12,761 bases of DNA, from positions 1 to 12,761 of the forward strand of contig CANPZQ010000047.1 in the NCBI GenBank assembly GCA_947588775.1. Direction: 5' to 3'. The notes below the pieces were generated by a model. That model was not told the DNA's origin and did no database searches. It saw only the letters and a program-made list of their open reading frames with translations. The position numbers and the translations under genes are program-made. Below, one piece after another: positions 1 to 4,686 of the stretch (its first letter is position 1; the number at the start of each line of letters is the position of its first letter). The DNA is from an uncultured Clostridia bacterium. Lineage in GTDB: Bacteria; Bacillota; Clostridia; Oscillospirales; Ruminococcaceae.

Positions 1-255
1 TTCATGAATCAGCCTATTCTCAAATACTCAAATGAAATCCGCAGTGCCGTTTTGATTATGCACGGTGAAAAGGCGCATTCCTGCTATTTCAGCAAGGACG
101 CTTACGCAGCTATGACAAAGGACAGCAAGTACACGGAAAACAAGGAGCTGCTGATTATCCCGGACGCCGTCCACACCGACCTCTATGACGGCGGCGGGAA
201 GAATGCCATTCCGTTTGATAAGCTCACGCAGTTTTTCACGGAATACTTGAAGTAA
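1..255 (+). CDS. Alpha/beta hydrolase, C-terminal end (5' cut by window edge)
   Basis: The frame is already open at base 1 (TTC before the first ATG at 4), so the gene very likely starts outside the window and the ATG is internal. The visible 84 codons read like the last part of an alpha/beta-hydrolase fold protein: a strand with VLIMHGEKAHS (the usual 'hgekD' region after the acid loop), then LLIIPDAVHTDLYD, where the His of DAVH fits the catalytic-triad histidine, and a final amphipathic helix with FFTEYLK. The substrate cannot be told. It lies 33 bases before a truncated lipoprotein gene on the same strand and belongs to the AT-richer left segment. The fold is fairly sure; any specific enzyme name would be a guess. 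Confidence 0.72.
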   Translation, partial: FMNQPILKYSNEIRSAVLIMHGEKAHSCYFSKDAYAAMTKDSKYTENKELLIIPDAVHTDLYDGGGKNAIPFDKLTQFFTEYLK

Positions 256-288
256 AAATATCAAGCGAACAGAAACGGAGGGGTGAAG

Positions 289-744
289 GTGAAACGGCTG
301 ATTTCGGTGGTTCTCTTATTGGCGATGATTTTCTGCTGTACCGCTTGCGACGGCAATCAGGAATTTTCAAATAACACGGATGGGACGGGAAATTCACCGT
401 CATCGGAACTTTCTTCCGATAAAAGGGAGGAACAGAATACGGAAAGCACAACCGACAGTTTTATCCCAAACAAGAAATATGATAACGACTATCCTCAGCA
501 TGAACCATACGGAACCGGTATCGGTGCCATGCCGGGGCGGGTGGTCTGGGCCTACGACCCGGACAGCGTGGAATGGGACGGAAACGGCTACTGGTGGGAG
601 CTTGACCACTTCGACGAGAGCGTCATCTTGAATATGGTCAATGACTCCGTCGCCGCGCTCGGTGGGAAAGATAACGCCCGAGACGGCTGGACGGTGCTGT
701 TCACCGCGAATAACAGCACCCGCGGCAGTAATGGGTGTCCATAA
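289..744 (+). pseudogene. Truncated lipoprotein gene, N-terminal part of a DUF362-type protein
   Basis: The GTG at 289 is chosen because GGAGG at 277-281 lies 7 bases upstream; the GTG at 283 is too close to it. The product begins with a lipoprotein signal peptide (MKRLISVV, hydrophobic stretch, then CTAC with the lipidated Cys at residue 20). A Ser/Thr/Asn/Glu-rich linker follows, then a conserved-looking block with MPGRVVWAYDPDSVEWDG and GYWWELDHFDE. From memory, that block precedes the DUF362 domain in clostridial surface proteins of roughly 400 or more residues. Here the frame stops after 151 codons, soon after LFTANNSTRGSNG, and the residues GCP before the stop no longer look like the family. 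The body of the protein is missing and the next thing met is the decayed end of a gene on the other strand. The family assignment is from recall, not a search. Confidence 0.6.
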
Positions 745-756
745 AGAAGTTTTCAA

Positions 757-1323
757 TCAAAAAAATTGATTTACGGCATCCGTCGGACGGAATTTGGCAA
801 CCAAAAAGCACGAAGTATATCCATGAAGCATAAGCGCGGAAATAAGTATATAGCCGACCGCAAGAATGAGCACATATAAGAGCGGCTCTTTTTGTTTTTT
901 GAAGATTTCGGCGATAATCTGAGCGTTTTTGGAATACCGAAACAGTTTAAAAGAGCGGAACACCCGAAGCGCGCGGAGCATTCTGAAAATCCGCAGGATT
1001 TTGAAGCCTCGGTTAATCACCGCGAGCGACGGCAGGATTGAAACCAAATCGACGATTGCCATTGGCGAAAATGGGTATCTGAAAAATGACTTGGTGGACG
1101 GGTCGGAGTATTTATAGTCAGCGGTGAGTCATCTGAAAAAATAATCCAAAATAAAAATACCGGCGCAAACCTTGTCAACGACATCGAATGCGACGGTAGT
1201 TTCTTTGAAAATAAGGGGTATAAGGCTTACGGCGATAGCCGCAATCATAAAAAGGTCATAGGCAGAACTCCATCTGTCATGACCGTTAGAAGCTGAAATT
1301 ATTTCGTAGATTCTTTTTCTCAT
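757..1323 (-). pseudogene. Voltage-gated ion channel (ion transporter family), truncated before the pore and interrupted by TGA
   Basis: Read from the ATG at 1323, one frame gives helices S1 (DLFMIAAIAVSLIPLIF), S2 (VVDKVCAGIFILDYFFR), a stop, then LTADYKYSD, S3 (MAIVDLVSILPSL), an arginine-rich S4 (FKILRIFRMLRALRVFRSF) and the first part of S5 (LLYVLILAVGYILISALM). This is the voltage-sensor half of a six-helix potassium-type channel. The TGA at 1131-1129 falls where relatives have Trp in 'FFRWlTADY', and the frame is the same on both sides, so one TGG-to-TGA change explains it. After S5 begins, the sequence changes to an unrelated tail (LHGYTSCFLVAKF) and ends, so the pore loop with its TVGYGD filter and S6 are absent. 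With two lesions, a working channel is unlikely. Confidence 0.8.
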
Positions 1324-1343
1324 GGCACCGCGTGATAGTCAAA

Positions 1344-1373
1344 TAGCCGTAAAACCTTTTGGAATCACGGCTA
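1344..1373 (-). terminator. Possible terminator of tRNA-Ser
   Basis: Two perfect 7-base arms (TAGCCGT at 1344-1350 and ACGGCTA at 1367-1373) form a hairpin beginning 3 bases past the tRNA 3' end. In the minus direction it is followed only by a short, weak T run (ATTTGACT). The position suits a tRNA terminator; the thin U tract lowers confidence. Confidence 0.4.
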
Positions 1374-1375
1374 AA

Positions 1376-1466
1376 TGGCGGAGCGGGTGGGATTCGAACC
1401 CACGTGAGAGTCACCCCTCAAACGGTTTTCAAGACCGCCTCGTTATGACCGCTTCGATACCACTCC
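1376..1466 (-). tRNA. tRNA-Ser (anticodon UGA)
   Basis: This 91-base gene decodes UCN serine codons. On the minus strand the 5' acceptor strand GGAGTGG (1466-1460) pairs with CCGCTCC, with one G-U pair. The discriminator base is G and CCA is encoded (1378-1376). The anticodon arm is CGGTC TTGAAAA with TGA as anticodon. A long variable arm (around GGGGTGACTCTC) marks a class II tRNA, as expected for serine, and the T arm carries the classic GTTCGAATC loop. It has its own promoter at 1567-1539. The gene lies exactly where base composition changes: its 3' end faces the AT-richer, decayed segment, which is the side where tRNA-targeting integrases insert. Confidence 0.98.
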
Positions 1467-1489
1467 GAGGGCTGTTTAGGGGATGGGGT

Positions 1490-1532
1490 GGCGGCCGGGC
1501 AGGGATGGGGGCTCTGCATAAATCCGGCCGCC
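1490..1532 (-). repeat. GC-rich hairpin in the leader of tRNA-Ser
   Basis: Perfect 9-base arms (GGCGGCCGG at 1490-1498 and CCGGCCGCC at 1524-1532) flank 25 bases. The expected transcription start from the promoter at 1539-1567 falls at about 1532, so the primary transcript would begin with this stem and leave about 66 bases of leader before the mature tRNA 5' end. It could protect the precursor or mark it for processing; the function is not shown by sequence. Confidence 0.6.
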
Positions 1533-1538
1533 AGTGTT

Positions 1539-1567
1539 AATATAGCACATTCTCGCGGATTTGTCAA
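1539..1567 (-). promoter_or_regulatory. Sigma-70-type promoter for tRNA-Ser
   Basis: Minus strand: TTGACA at 1567-1562, a 17-base spacer, and TATATT at 1544-1539, preceded by TGC so it also counts as an extended -10. It points at the tRNA 5' end 73 bases downstream. The spacer end (GCGAGAATGTGC) resembles the one in the atp operon promoter. Confidence 0.85.
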
Positions 1568-1618
1568 GGGGTTATTTCCGCTTTTTTTGTGAAATTTATG
1601 TCGGATTCGGGGTGAGGA

Positions 1619-1700
1619 GGCGCGGGGACGGAGCGGGGGGTGCGCGAGGGGTGGGAGGGCGGGCGGGTGGGGCCGACGAAAGGAGCTCCGTCCCCGCGCC
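1619..1700 (+). repeat. G-quadruplex hairpin element, copy C
   Basis: Perfect 16-base inverted arms (GGCGCGGGGACGGAGC at 1619-1634 and its complement at 1685-1700) enclose exactly 50 bases. The loop holds six G tracts joined by single bases (1648-1672 on the plus strand), a canonical G-quadruplex motif. The shared string GGGCGGGTGGG links it to the four hairpins near atpC. It begins 12 bases past the msrC stop codon. The strand given is that of the G-rich face. Confidence 0.88.
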
Positions 1701-1712
1701 GGCGGCTCACGC

Positions 1713-2204
1713 TCAGAGCCCGAGGAGCCGCTCGAGCGTTTCGGCTGCGCGCTCAAGGCCTACGCGGTCGTCCTCCGAGAAGTACGCGGGGGTAACGCTG
1801 TCCATGTCGAGAACGCCGAAAAGCTCTCCCGAGCGGCGAAAGAGCGGGACTACGATTTCGGAATGGGTGTTGCAGTCGCAGGCGATATGTCCCTCGAAGC
1901 ATTCGACCTCCTCGACGACAATCGATTCGCCGAGCTCCCATGCCGTTCCGCAGACGCCCGTGCCCTTGTCGATTCTCGTGACGGCGGGGCGGCCCTGGAA
2001 CGGTCCGAGCTTTAGGCGGTTCCCGTCGGCGAGGTAGAACCCCGCCCAGTTTACGCCCGGGAACGCCTGTTTTATAACAGCCGAGGCGTTTGCCATCACT
2101 GCGACGGGGTCGTTATCGCCGTCGGCGTAAAGCGCGATTTGCTCGCATAAAACGTCGTAAAACGCCGCCTTTTCCTGCGGATATTCAATCTCGATATAGC
2201 TCAT
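1713..2204 (-). CDS. msrC: Free methionine-(R)-sulfoxide reductase (GAF domain)
   Basis: A single GAF-domain protein of 163 residues, the normal size for fRMsr (E. coli YebR/MsrC), which reduces free methionine-R-sulfoxide with thioredoxin as reductant in the cytoplasm. Family motifs are clear: NWAGFYL (52-58), LGPFQGRPA (66-74), GVCGTAW (83-89), GHIACDCNTHSEIVVPL (105-121) and GVLDMDS. The two key cysteines are present as Cys85 and Cys109. The third family cysteine, normally just after FQGxxA, is Val75, so the disulfide relay may be simpler; Cys111 is a possible substitute. The start is set by AAAGGACG, 8 bases before the ATG. It is downstream of ldhA on the same strand, separated by 276 bases that hold the cloverleaf element, and I see no convincing promoter of its own. 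The enzyme assignment is strong. Confidence 0.9.
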   Translation of the reverse strand: MSYIEIEYPQEKAAFYDVLCEQIALYADGDNDPVAVMANASAVIKQAFPGVNWAGFYLADGNRLKLGPFQGRPAVTRIDKGTGVCGTAWELGESIVVEEVECFEGHIACDCNTHSEIVVPLFRRSGELFGVLDMDSVTPAYFSEDDRVGLERAAETLERLLGL

Positions 2205-2324
2205 TTTTGTCGTCCTTTCTTAGGTTGGTTTGGGGACATGGCAGATTCTCTTTGAAGCGGGGGTGCTGAAACCGGGGGGCGGGGTTGGGCGGCTCTTACG
2301 GGGTTTTCAGCAGAATCGGGGCTT

Positions 2325-2414
2325 GGGCGGAGCCGCGCGCGCCGCAGGCGCGCGCCCCGCGCCCCGAAGGGGCGCGGGGCCGGCCGCTGCTATGCAGCGG
2401 CCGCGGCTCCGCCC
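2325..2414. repeat. Cloverleaf-like palindromic element
   Basis: An outer stem of 13 perfect pairs (2325-2337 GGGCGGAGCCGCG with 2402-2414) encloses three adjacent hairpins, each with a 3-base loop: arms 2335-2343/2347-2355 (loop GCA), 2355-2365/2369-2379 (CCCCGCGCCCC, loop GAA) and 2381-2390/2394-2403 (loop TAT). The outer stem shares a few bases with hairpins one and three, so the two forms compete at the junction. The second hairpin's arm is identical to the arms of the hairpins at 3612-3699 and 4374-4461. It fills much of the gap between ldhA and msrC; I see no gene in 2205-2480. Confidence 0.85.
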
Positions 2415-2480
2415 CCTGCGCCCAGCCCCCGGTTCCCGCCCTTTCCCCCGCGAAGCCTCCCTTCAGCTCCCGTCCCCCGC

Positions 2481-3512
2481 TCAGAAGCACCTTTCCCTCT
2501 TCCCGCCCCGGCAGCTTTCTACGCGGCCGCAGCGGTAGCACAGCTCATTCTCGCAAAAGCCGTCGCGGGCGAGGGCAATTATGTTTTCCGCCGTCGTTTC
2601 GGCGATGTTTTCAAGGGCCTCCTCCGTCAAAAACGCCTGATGGGAGGTAACGAGGACGTTCGGCATAGAAATAAGCCTCGCGAGGGTGTCGTCCGACATT
2701 ATATGTCCCGAAAAATCGCGGAAAAATACGTCCTCTTCCTCCTCGTAGACGTCGAGGCAGGCCGCGCCGATTTTGCGGAGCTTTATCCCCTCTAAAAGAG
2801 CCTCCGCGTCGATAAGCGCGCCGCGCGATGTGTTCACGATTACAACGCCGGTTTTCAGCTTGTCGAGCGTCGAGCGGTTGATTAAGTGGTGCGTTTCCTC
2901 GTTCAGGGGGCAGTGAAGCGAGATTATGTCGCTCTTCGCGAAGAGCTCGTCCAAAGAAACATAGTTTATACCCGAGCTTTCGTCGGGGAATTTGTCGTAG
3001 GCGATGACGTTCATTCCGAAGCCCCGGCAGATGTCGATAAAAATCCGCCCGATTCTCCCGGTACCGATAACGCCGACGGGTTTCCCGTGAAAGACGAAGC
3101 CGGTGAGGCCGTTAAGCGAGAAGTTGAAGTCCTTTGTGCGGATATACGCCTTATGGATTCGGCGGACCGACGTAAGGAGCATAGCCATTGCGTGTTCCGC
3201 GACGGCATAGGGCGAATACGCGGGGACATGGGCCGCGTGGAGCTTTCCGTAGCAGCTTTTAAGGTCGACGTTGTTATATCCCGCGCAGCGAAGCGCGAGG
3301 ATTTTAACGCCCATAGCGGCGAGCCTGTCGACGACCGCCGCGTCGACGGTATCGTTCACAAAAACGCAAACGCCGTCGCAGCCCTCGGCGAGCGTGACGG
3401 TGTCGGCGCAAAGCCGTGTGTCATAAAAGACGAAATCGATTCCGCGAAGCTCTCCCTGCCGTTTAAAGGCGGGAATGTCGTAGGGCTTCGCGTCAAAAAG
3501 CGCGATTTTCAT
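2481..3512 (-). CDS. ldhA: D-lactate dehydrogenase (NAD-dependent)
   Basis: 343 residues, collinear with E. coli fermentative LdhA: FVND and ALRCAGYNNVDL (73-84), VPAYSPYAVAEHA, FSLNGLTGF, the NAD-binding loop GTGRIG (150-155) with the NAD-selecting Asp173, SLHCPL, NTSRGALID with substrate-binding Arg230, LDVYEEEEDVFF with the catalytic Glu in 257-260, and TSHQAFLTEEA with catalytic His291. It reduces pyruvate to D-lactate and reoxidises NADH. The start is fixed by AAAGGAGG 6 bases upstream of the ATG. E. coli LdhA ends just after 'NEL'; this protein continues for about 19 residues with four cysteines (325, 328, 334, 342), possibly a metal-binding tail. A TATACT box upstream suggests transcription separate from the atp operon. 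Confidence 0.9.
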   Translation of the reverse strand: MKIALFDAKPYDIPAFKRQGELRGIDFVFYDTRLCADTVTLAEGCDGVCVFVNDTVDAAVVDRLAAMGVKILALRCAGYNNVDLKSCYGKLHAAHVPAYSPYAVAEHAMAMLLTSVRRIHKAYIRTKDFNFSLNGLTGFVFHGKPVGVIGTGRIGRIFIDICRGFGMNVIAYDKFPDESSGINYVSLDELFAKSDIISLHCPLNEETHHLINRSTLDKLKTGVVIVNTSRGALIDAEALLEGIKLRKIGAACLDVYEEEEDVFFRDFSGHIMSDDTLARLISMPNVLVTSHQAFLTEEALENIAETTAENIIALARDGFCENELCYRCGRVESCRGGKRERCF

Positions 3513-3544
3513 AGGTGCCTCCTTTGGTTTTGAGACTATGGTTT

Positions 3545-3550
3545 AGTATA
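3545..3550 (-). promoter_or_regulatory. Possible -10 box of ldhA
   Basis: TATACT on the minus strand, about 33 bases before the ldhA start codon and within the only AT-rich patch between repeat A and ldhA. No good -35 hexamer lies at the right distance, so it is weak or needs an activator. Confidence 0.35.
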
Positions 3551-3595
3551 ACCGAAATCGGCGGGAGGGTATGCATGGGGGTGGGGGAAAAGTTT

Positions 3596-3615
3596 GGGAG
3601 GGGAGGGAGGAGGGG
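3596..3615 (+). other. Additional G-quadruplex motif beside repeat A
   Basis: G tracts of at least three at 3596-3598, 3600-3603, 3605-3607 and 3612-3615 are joined by loops of 1, 1 and 4 bases. A further pair of G5 tracts lies just outside (3577-3587). It extends into the left arm of hairpin A1 and sits on the template strand between atpC and ldhA. Confidence 0.6.
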
Positions 3616-3699
3616 CGCGGGGGCGGAGCGGGAAGGGTTAGGGAAAAGGGGGAGGGTGGGCGGGTGGGGCGCACGAAATCAGCGGAGGCCCCGCGCCCC
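3612..3699 (+). repeat. G-quadruplex hairpin A1
   Basis: Arms GGGGCGCGGGG (3612-3622) and CCCCGCGCCCC (3689-3699), 11 perfect pairs, enclose a 66-base loop. The loop has five G tracts separated by single bases at 3648-3669 (plus strand). Confidence 0.85.
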
Positions 3700-3837
3700 A
3701 TTCGCGACGAATCCCACCCCCGGAGCCGCAGGCGGAGCGGGGTGGGTGAGGAACGAATCTGCCCTTCCGGTACCGCAAAATTTCGGAAAGAGGCACCGTC
3801 TGCCGGCTGCTCTGGCCGTAGTCCTCTGCAAGCCTCC

Positions 3838-3921
3838 GGCGCGGCGGAAAAAGCTGCTGCGTCGGTCCCACCCGCCCGCCCCCGTAGTTTCGCACAATTC
3901 CCCCGCTTTTTCCGCCGCGCC
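3838..3921 (-). repeat. G-quadruplex hairpin A2, directly after atpC
   Basis: Arms GGCGCGGCGGAAAAAGC (3838-3854) and its perfect complement (3905-3921), 17 pairs, enclose exactly 50 bases. The G tracts are on the minus strand (3883-3867), so they would be present in the atp mRNA. The hairpin begins 5 bases after the atpC stop codon. No T run follows, so it is not a classic terminator. Confidence 0.88.
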
Positions 3922-3926
3922 TTCTC

Positions 3927-4340
3927 TCAGTCAATCTCCGTCCTGTCGTGCGCCTTAAGCCGGTTCATCGCCCGAAGCATCTTCGCCTGCGCGCGGCGGG
4001 TATCCGAAACGTTTTGGTGGTGGGAAAGAGCCTCCCGCGCCTCGGCGGCGTCGCGCTCGGCGTGCTCCCGGTCGATGGCGGCGGGGTCCTCCGCCGTTTC
4101 TACGAGAATCAGGACGCTGTTTTTCTCAATCTTGCATATTCCGTTCGAGAGGACGGCTTCGCGCTTAACGCCGTCGCCGTCTGTGAACTTCGCGATGCCG
4201 ATTGCGACCGCGATAATCGTATCCTCGTGGTTTGCCAAAATCCCGTAAAGCCCGTCCACCGTCGGCACCGACAGCGAGCGGCAGGGTCCGCGGTAGAATA
4301 TCTTATCTGCGGCAAAAATTTCAAGTGTGAAGTCTGACAT
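3927..4340 (-). CDS. atpC: ATP synthase F1 epsilon subunit
   Basis: 137 residues, normal epsilon length. The N-terminal beta sandwich is visible (FTLEIFAADKIFYRGPCRSLSVPTVDG, then GILANHED, the usual 'GILPGHAP' loop, and SNGICKIEKNSVLILVETAE), followed by a two-helix C-terminal domain with many charged residues (IDREHAERDAAEAREAL...). Epsilon sits on the gamma shaft and can inhibit ATP hydrolysis. The ATG at 4340 is chosen for AAAAGGAGCC just upstream and because the family begins there; the longer open frame to 4481 only reads through repeat B. It is the last gene of the operon, but lies 346 bases after atpD instead of a few bases, with composite repeat B in between, so its expression may be uncoupled from the other F1 subunits. 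Confidence 0.92.
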   Translation of the reverse strand: MSDFTLEIFAADKIFYRGPCRSLSVPTVDGLYGILANHEDTIIAVAIGIAKFTDGDGVKREAVLSNGICKIEKNSVLILVETAEDPAAIDREHAERDAAEAREALSHHQNVSDTRRAQAKMLRAMNRLKAHDRTEID

Positions 4341-4373
4341 GGTGGCTCCTTTTTGGGGGTATGGATAGAGAAA

Positions 4374-4461
4374 GGGGTGCGGGGACGGAGCGGGAGGGGT
4401 TAAGGAAAGGCGGGAGGGTGGGCGGGTGGGGCGCAGAAAATCAGCGGAGGCCCCGCGCCCC
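4374..4461 (+). repeat. G-quadruplex hairpin B1
   Basis: Arms GGGGTGCGGGG (4374-4384) and CCCCGCGCCCC (4451-4461) pair with one G-T wobble around a 66-base loop, the same loop size as A1. The loop holds five G tracts with one-base spacers (4412-4431, plus strand). Its edge lies about 33 bases upstream of the atpC start codon. Confidence 0.85.
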
Positions 4462-4589
4462 CCATTCGCGACGAATCCCACCCCCCGAAGCCCCCTTGCG
4501 GGGCTGAGCGGGGGTGGGTGAGGAACGAATCTTCCCTTCCGTCACCGCAAAGCTTCGGCAGAGCTTTCGTCCGTCCTCTGCAAACCTCC

Positions 4590-4673
4590 GGCGCGGCGGA
4601 AAAAGCTGCTGCGTCGGTCCCACCCGCCCGCCCCCCGCCATTTCCCGCATCCCCCCGCTTTTTCCGCCGCGCC
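4590..4673 (-). repeat. G-quadruplex hairpin B2, directly after atpD
   Basis: The same 17-base arms as A2 (4590-4606 and 4657-4673) enclose 50 bases. Four C tracts at 4619-4636 on the plus strand give G tracts in the mRNA. It begins 13 bases after the atpD stop codon. Confidence 0.88.
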
Positions 4674-4686
4674 TCCCCTTTGCAAT

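Larger units (their letters stand above)
3612..3921. repeat. Composite intergenic repeat A (two inverted G-quadruplex hairpins)
   Basis: This 310-base unit fills most of the 3513-3926 gap between atpC and ldhA. Layout on the plus strand: hairpin A1 (3612-3699), a central stem (CCCACCCC 3713-3720 with GGGGTGGG 3739-3746, outer arms ATTCG 3700-3704 and CGAAT 3754-3758, and a small inner CCGC/GCGG hairpin), about 80 bases of connector, then hairpin A2 (3838-3921). Unit B at 4374-4673 has the same order and long stretches of near identity. A1 and A2 carry G-rich loops on opposite strands, so GGGCGGGTGGG in one can pair with CCCACCCGCCC in the other. No convincing gene lies inside. Confidence 0.88.
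4374..4673. repeat. Composite intergenic repeat B (between atpD and atpC)
   Basis: This 300-base unit has the same layout as unit A: hairpin B1 (4374-4461), central stem (CCCACCCCC 4477-4485 with GGGGGTGGG 4510-4518, outer ATTCG 4464-4468 and CGAAT 4526-4530), connector, hairpin B2 (4590-4673). The inner hairpin of the central stem differs from A (AGCCCC 4489-4494 with GGGGCT 4500-4505), yet pairing is kept, which argues for a conserved fold. It fills the 4341-4686 gap inside the operon; no gene seen in it. Confidence 0.88.

Noticed and set aside
755..771. AATCAA-A5-TTGATT hairpin as a terminator
   Set aside because: Only six AT-rich pairs; too weak, and it lies in the deletion junction.
1129..1131. 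Recoding of UGA as Trp
   Set aside because: ldhA, atpC, atpA, atpF and atpB all use TGA as their natural stop, and Trp is encoded by TGG throughout.
2230..2650. Plus-strand open frames over the cloverleaf element
   Set aside because: Low-complexity Arg/Pro/Ala translation of palindromic GC-rich DNA and antisense ldhA, with no start signals.
3838..3921. Hairpin A2 as an ordinary intrinsic terminator of the atp operon
   Set aside because: The stem is strong, but the loop is 50 bases and no T run follows; the same hairpin also lies inside the operon after atpD.
3515..4248. Long plus-strand open frames across repeat A and atpC
   Set aside because: They are Arg/Gly/Pro/Ala-rich, lack ribosome binding sites, and arise from GC-rich repeat sequence and the antisense of atpC. 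Equivalent frames occur in repeat B only because the repeats are similar.
4341..4481. Upstream extension of atpC to 4481
   Set aside because: The added residues are translated repeat B, unlike any epsilon subunit; the ATG at 4340 has a good ribosome binding site.
1619..4673. CRISPR array
   Set aside because: The repeats are few, long, in mixed orientation and not evenly spaced, with no unique spacers or cas genes.
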